From Chlorobiales bacterium (GTDB lineage Bacteria > Bacteroidota > Chlorobiia > Chlorobiales > Chlorobiaceae), in contig JAKSDB010000040.1 of assembly GCA_022360415.1 (NCBI GenBank), forward strand, positions 1 to 6,055: DNA of 6,055 nucleotides. Direction: 5' to 3'. Made by a program: the position numbers and the translations under genes. The notes under the pieces are model-generated. The model was not told the DNA's origin and made no database searches. It worked only from the letters and a program-made list of their open reading frames with translations. Each line of letters starts with the position of its first letter. The first letter of the stretch is position 1. Below, one piece after another: positions 5,884 to 6,055 of this stretch.

Positions 5884-6055
5884 TCAGTTGCTCAGTCGCT
5901 CAACCGAAAAAACTCCCTGCACTTTCCTGATTTTATCCATCAGGGACTGCAAACGGGATATGTTGCGGACATAAATCATGACCGTTCCGATAAACATCCC
6001 GTCCTTTGCATGGAGAGAAATGCTGCGAATATTGGTATCGGATTTTGAAATCACA
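5884..6055 (-). CDS. rel: C-terminal ACT domain of a Rel/SpoT-type (p)ppGpp synthetase/hydrolase (5' part outside window)
   Basis: Only the last 56 residues plus the stop are in the window. They read VISKSDTNIRSISLHAKDGM followed by FIGTVMIYVRNISRLQSLMD and KIRKVQGVFSVERLSN. This fits the carboxy-terminal ACT domain of long RelA/SpoT homologues: a first beta strand leading into NI, a D-G turn, a beta strand ending in V, an L-x2-L-x2-K-I-R helix and the closing GV-x-V-R strand. In that family the ACT domain senses starvation at the ribosome and regulates the N-terminal hydrolase and synthetase domains, which would lie upstream beyond 6055. A different ACT-domain protein remains possible because the catalytic domains are not visible. 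It ends 103 bp before GT-1 on the same strand, with no evident terminator in between. The link to the glycosyltransferases is probably positional, not functional. Confidence 0.78.
   Translation of the reverse strand, partial: VISKSDTNIRSISLHAKDGMFIGTVMIYVRNISRLQSLMDKIRKVQGVFSVERLSN

Noticed and set aside
5536..6048. Plus-strand open frame (170 codons) covering the rel/GT-1 gap
   Set aside because: It runs antisense to GT-1 and to the ACT-domain coding end; its protein has biased, shadow-like composition.

Overview
All genes in this window read on the minus strand. In transcription order, from high to low coordinates, they are: the 3' end of a Rel/SpoT-type (p)ppGpp synthetase/hydrolase gene (5884-6055, cut by the window edge); four consecutive paralogous family-2 glycosyltransferases (called GT-1 to GT-4 here: 4827-5780, 3829-4773, 2760-3704, 1727-2635); and a large AMP-forming acyl/aminoacyl-activating enzyme of the ANL superfamily (1-1674), whose 3' end lies outside the window. 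No RNA gene, CRISPR array, insertion sequence or clear intrinsic terminator was seen.

The organism looks like a Gram-negative-type bacterium of moderate GC content. Ribosome-binding sites are uneven: strong before GT-1 and GT-2, essentially absent before GT-3, GT-4 and the ligase. A green sulfur bacterium or relative (Chlorobi/Bacteroidota side) is a guess from the general character of the proteins; nothing in the window proves it.

The glycosyltransferases are the main feature. Each is 302-317 residues, cytosolic-looking, with a GT-A fold nucleotide-sugar site (PVYNG, (N/D)DGSTD, DxDD) and a catalytic-base ED or QD motif. Each also carries a C-terminal region with a perfectly conserved H-x2-C-x2-C-x2-H signature that I do not recognise as a standard part of family 2. 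GT-2 and GT-3 with their 3' spacers form two adjacent units of exactly 1069 bp, and the 124-bp spacers are clearly homologous. Similarity among the four copies is mosaic: start regions pair GT-1 with GT-2 and GT-3 with GT-4, while the middle and C-terminal parts pair GT-1 with GT-4 and GT-2 with GT-3. This points to tandem duplication plus recombination or gene conversion.

The ligase shows the ANL core motifs (phosphate loop, YGxxE, GD, GRxDD, PRNxxGK) and continues past the usual C-terminus into a segment resembling the start of a carrier domain, in which the expected phosphopantetheine serine appears to be Asp.

The close spacing and shared strand suggest one transcription unit starting after rel. 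A reasonable inference is an accessory glycan or glycoconjugate locus in which four related transferases add sugars and the ligase activates an acyl or amino acid group for decoration. The actual product cannot be read from the sequence.
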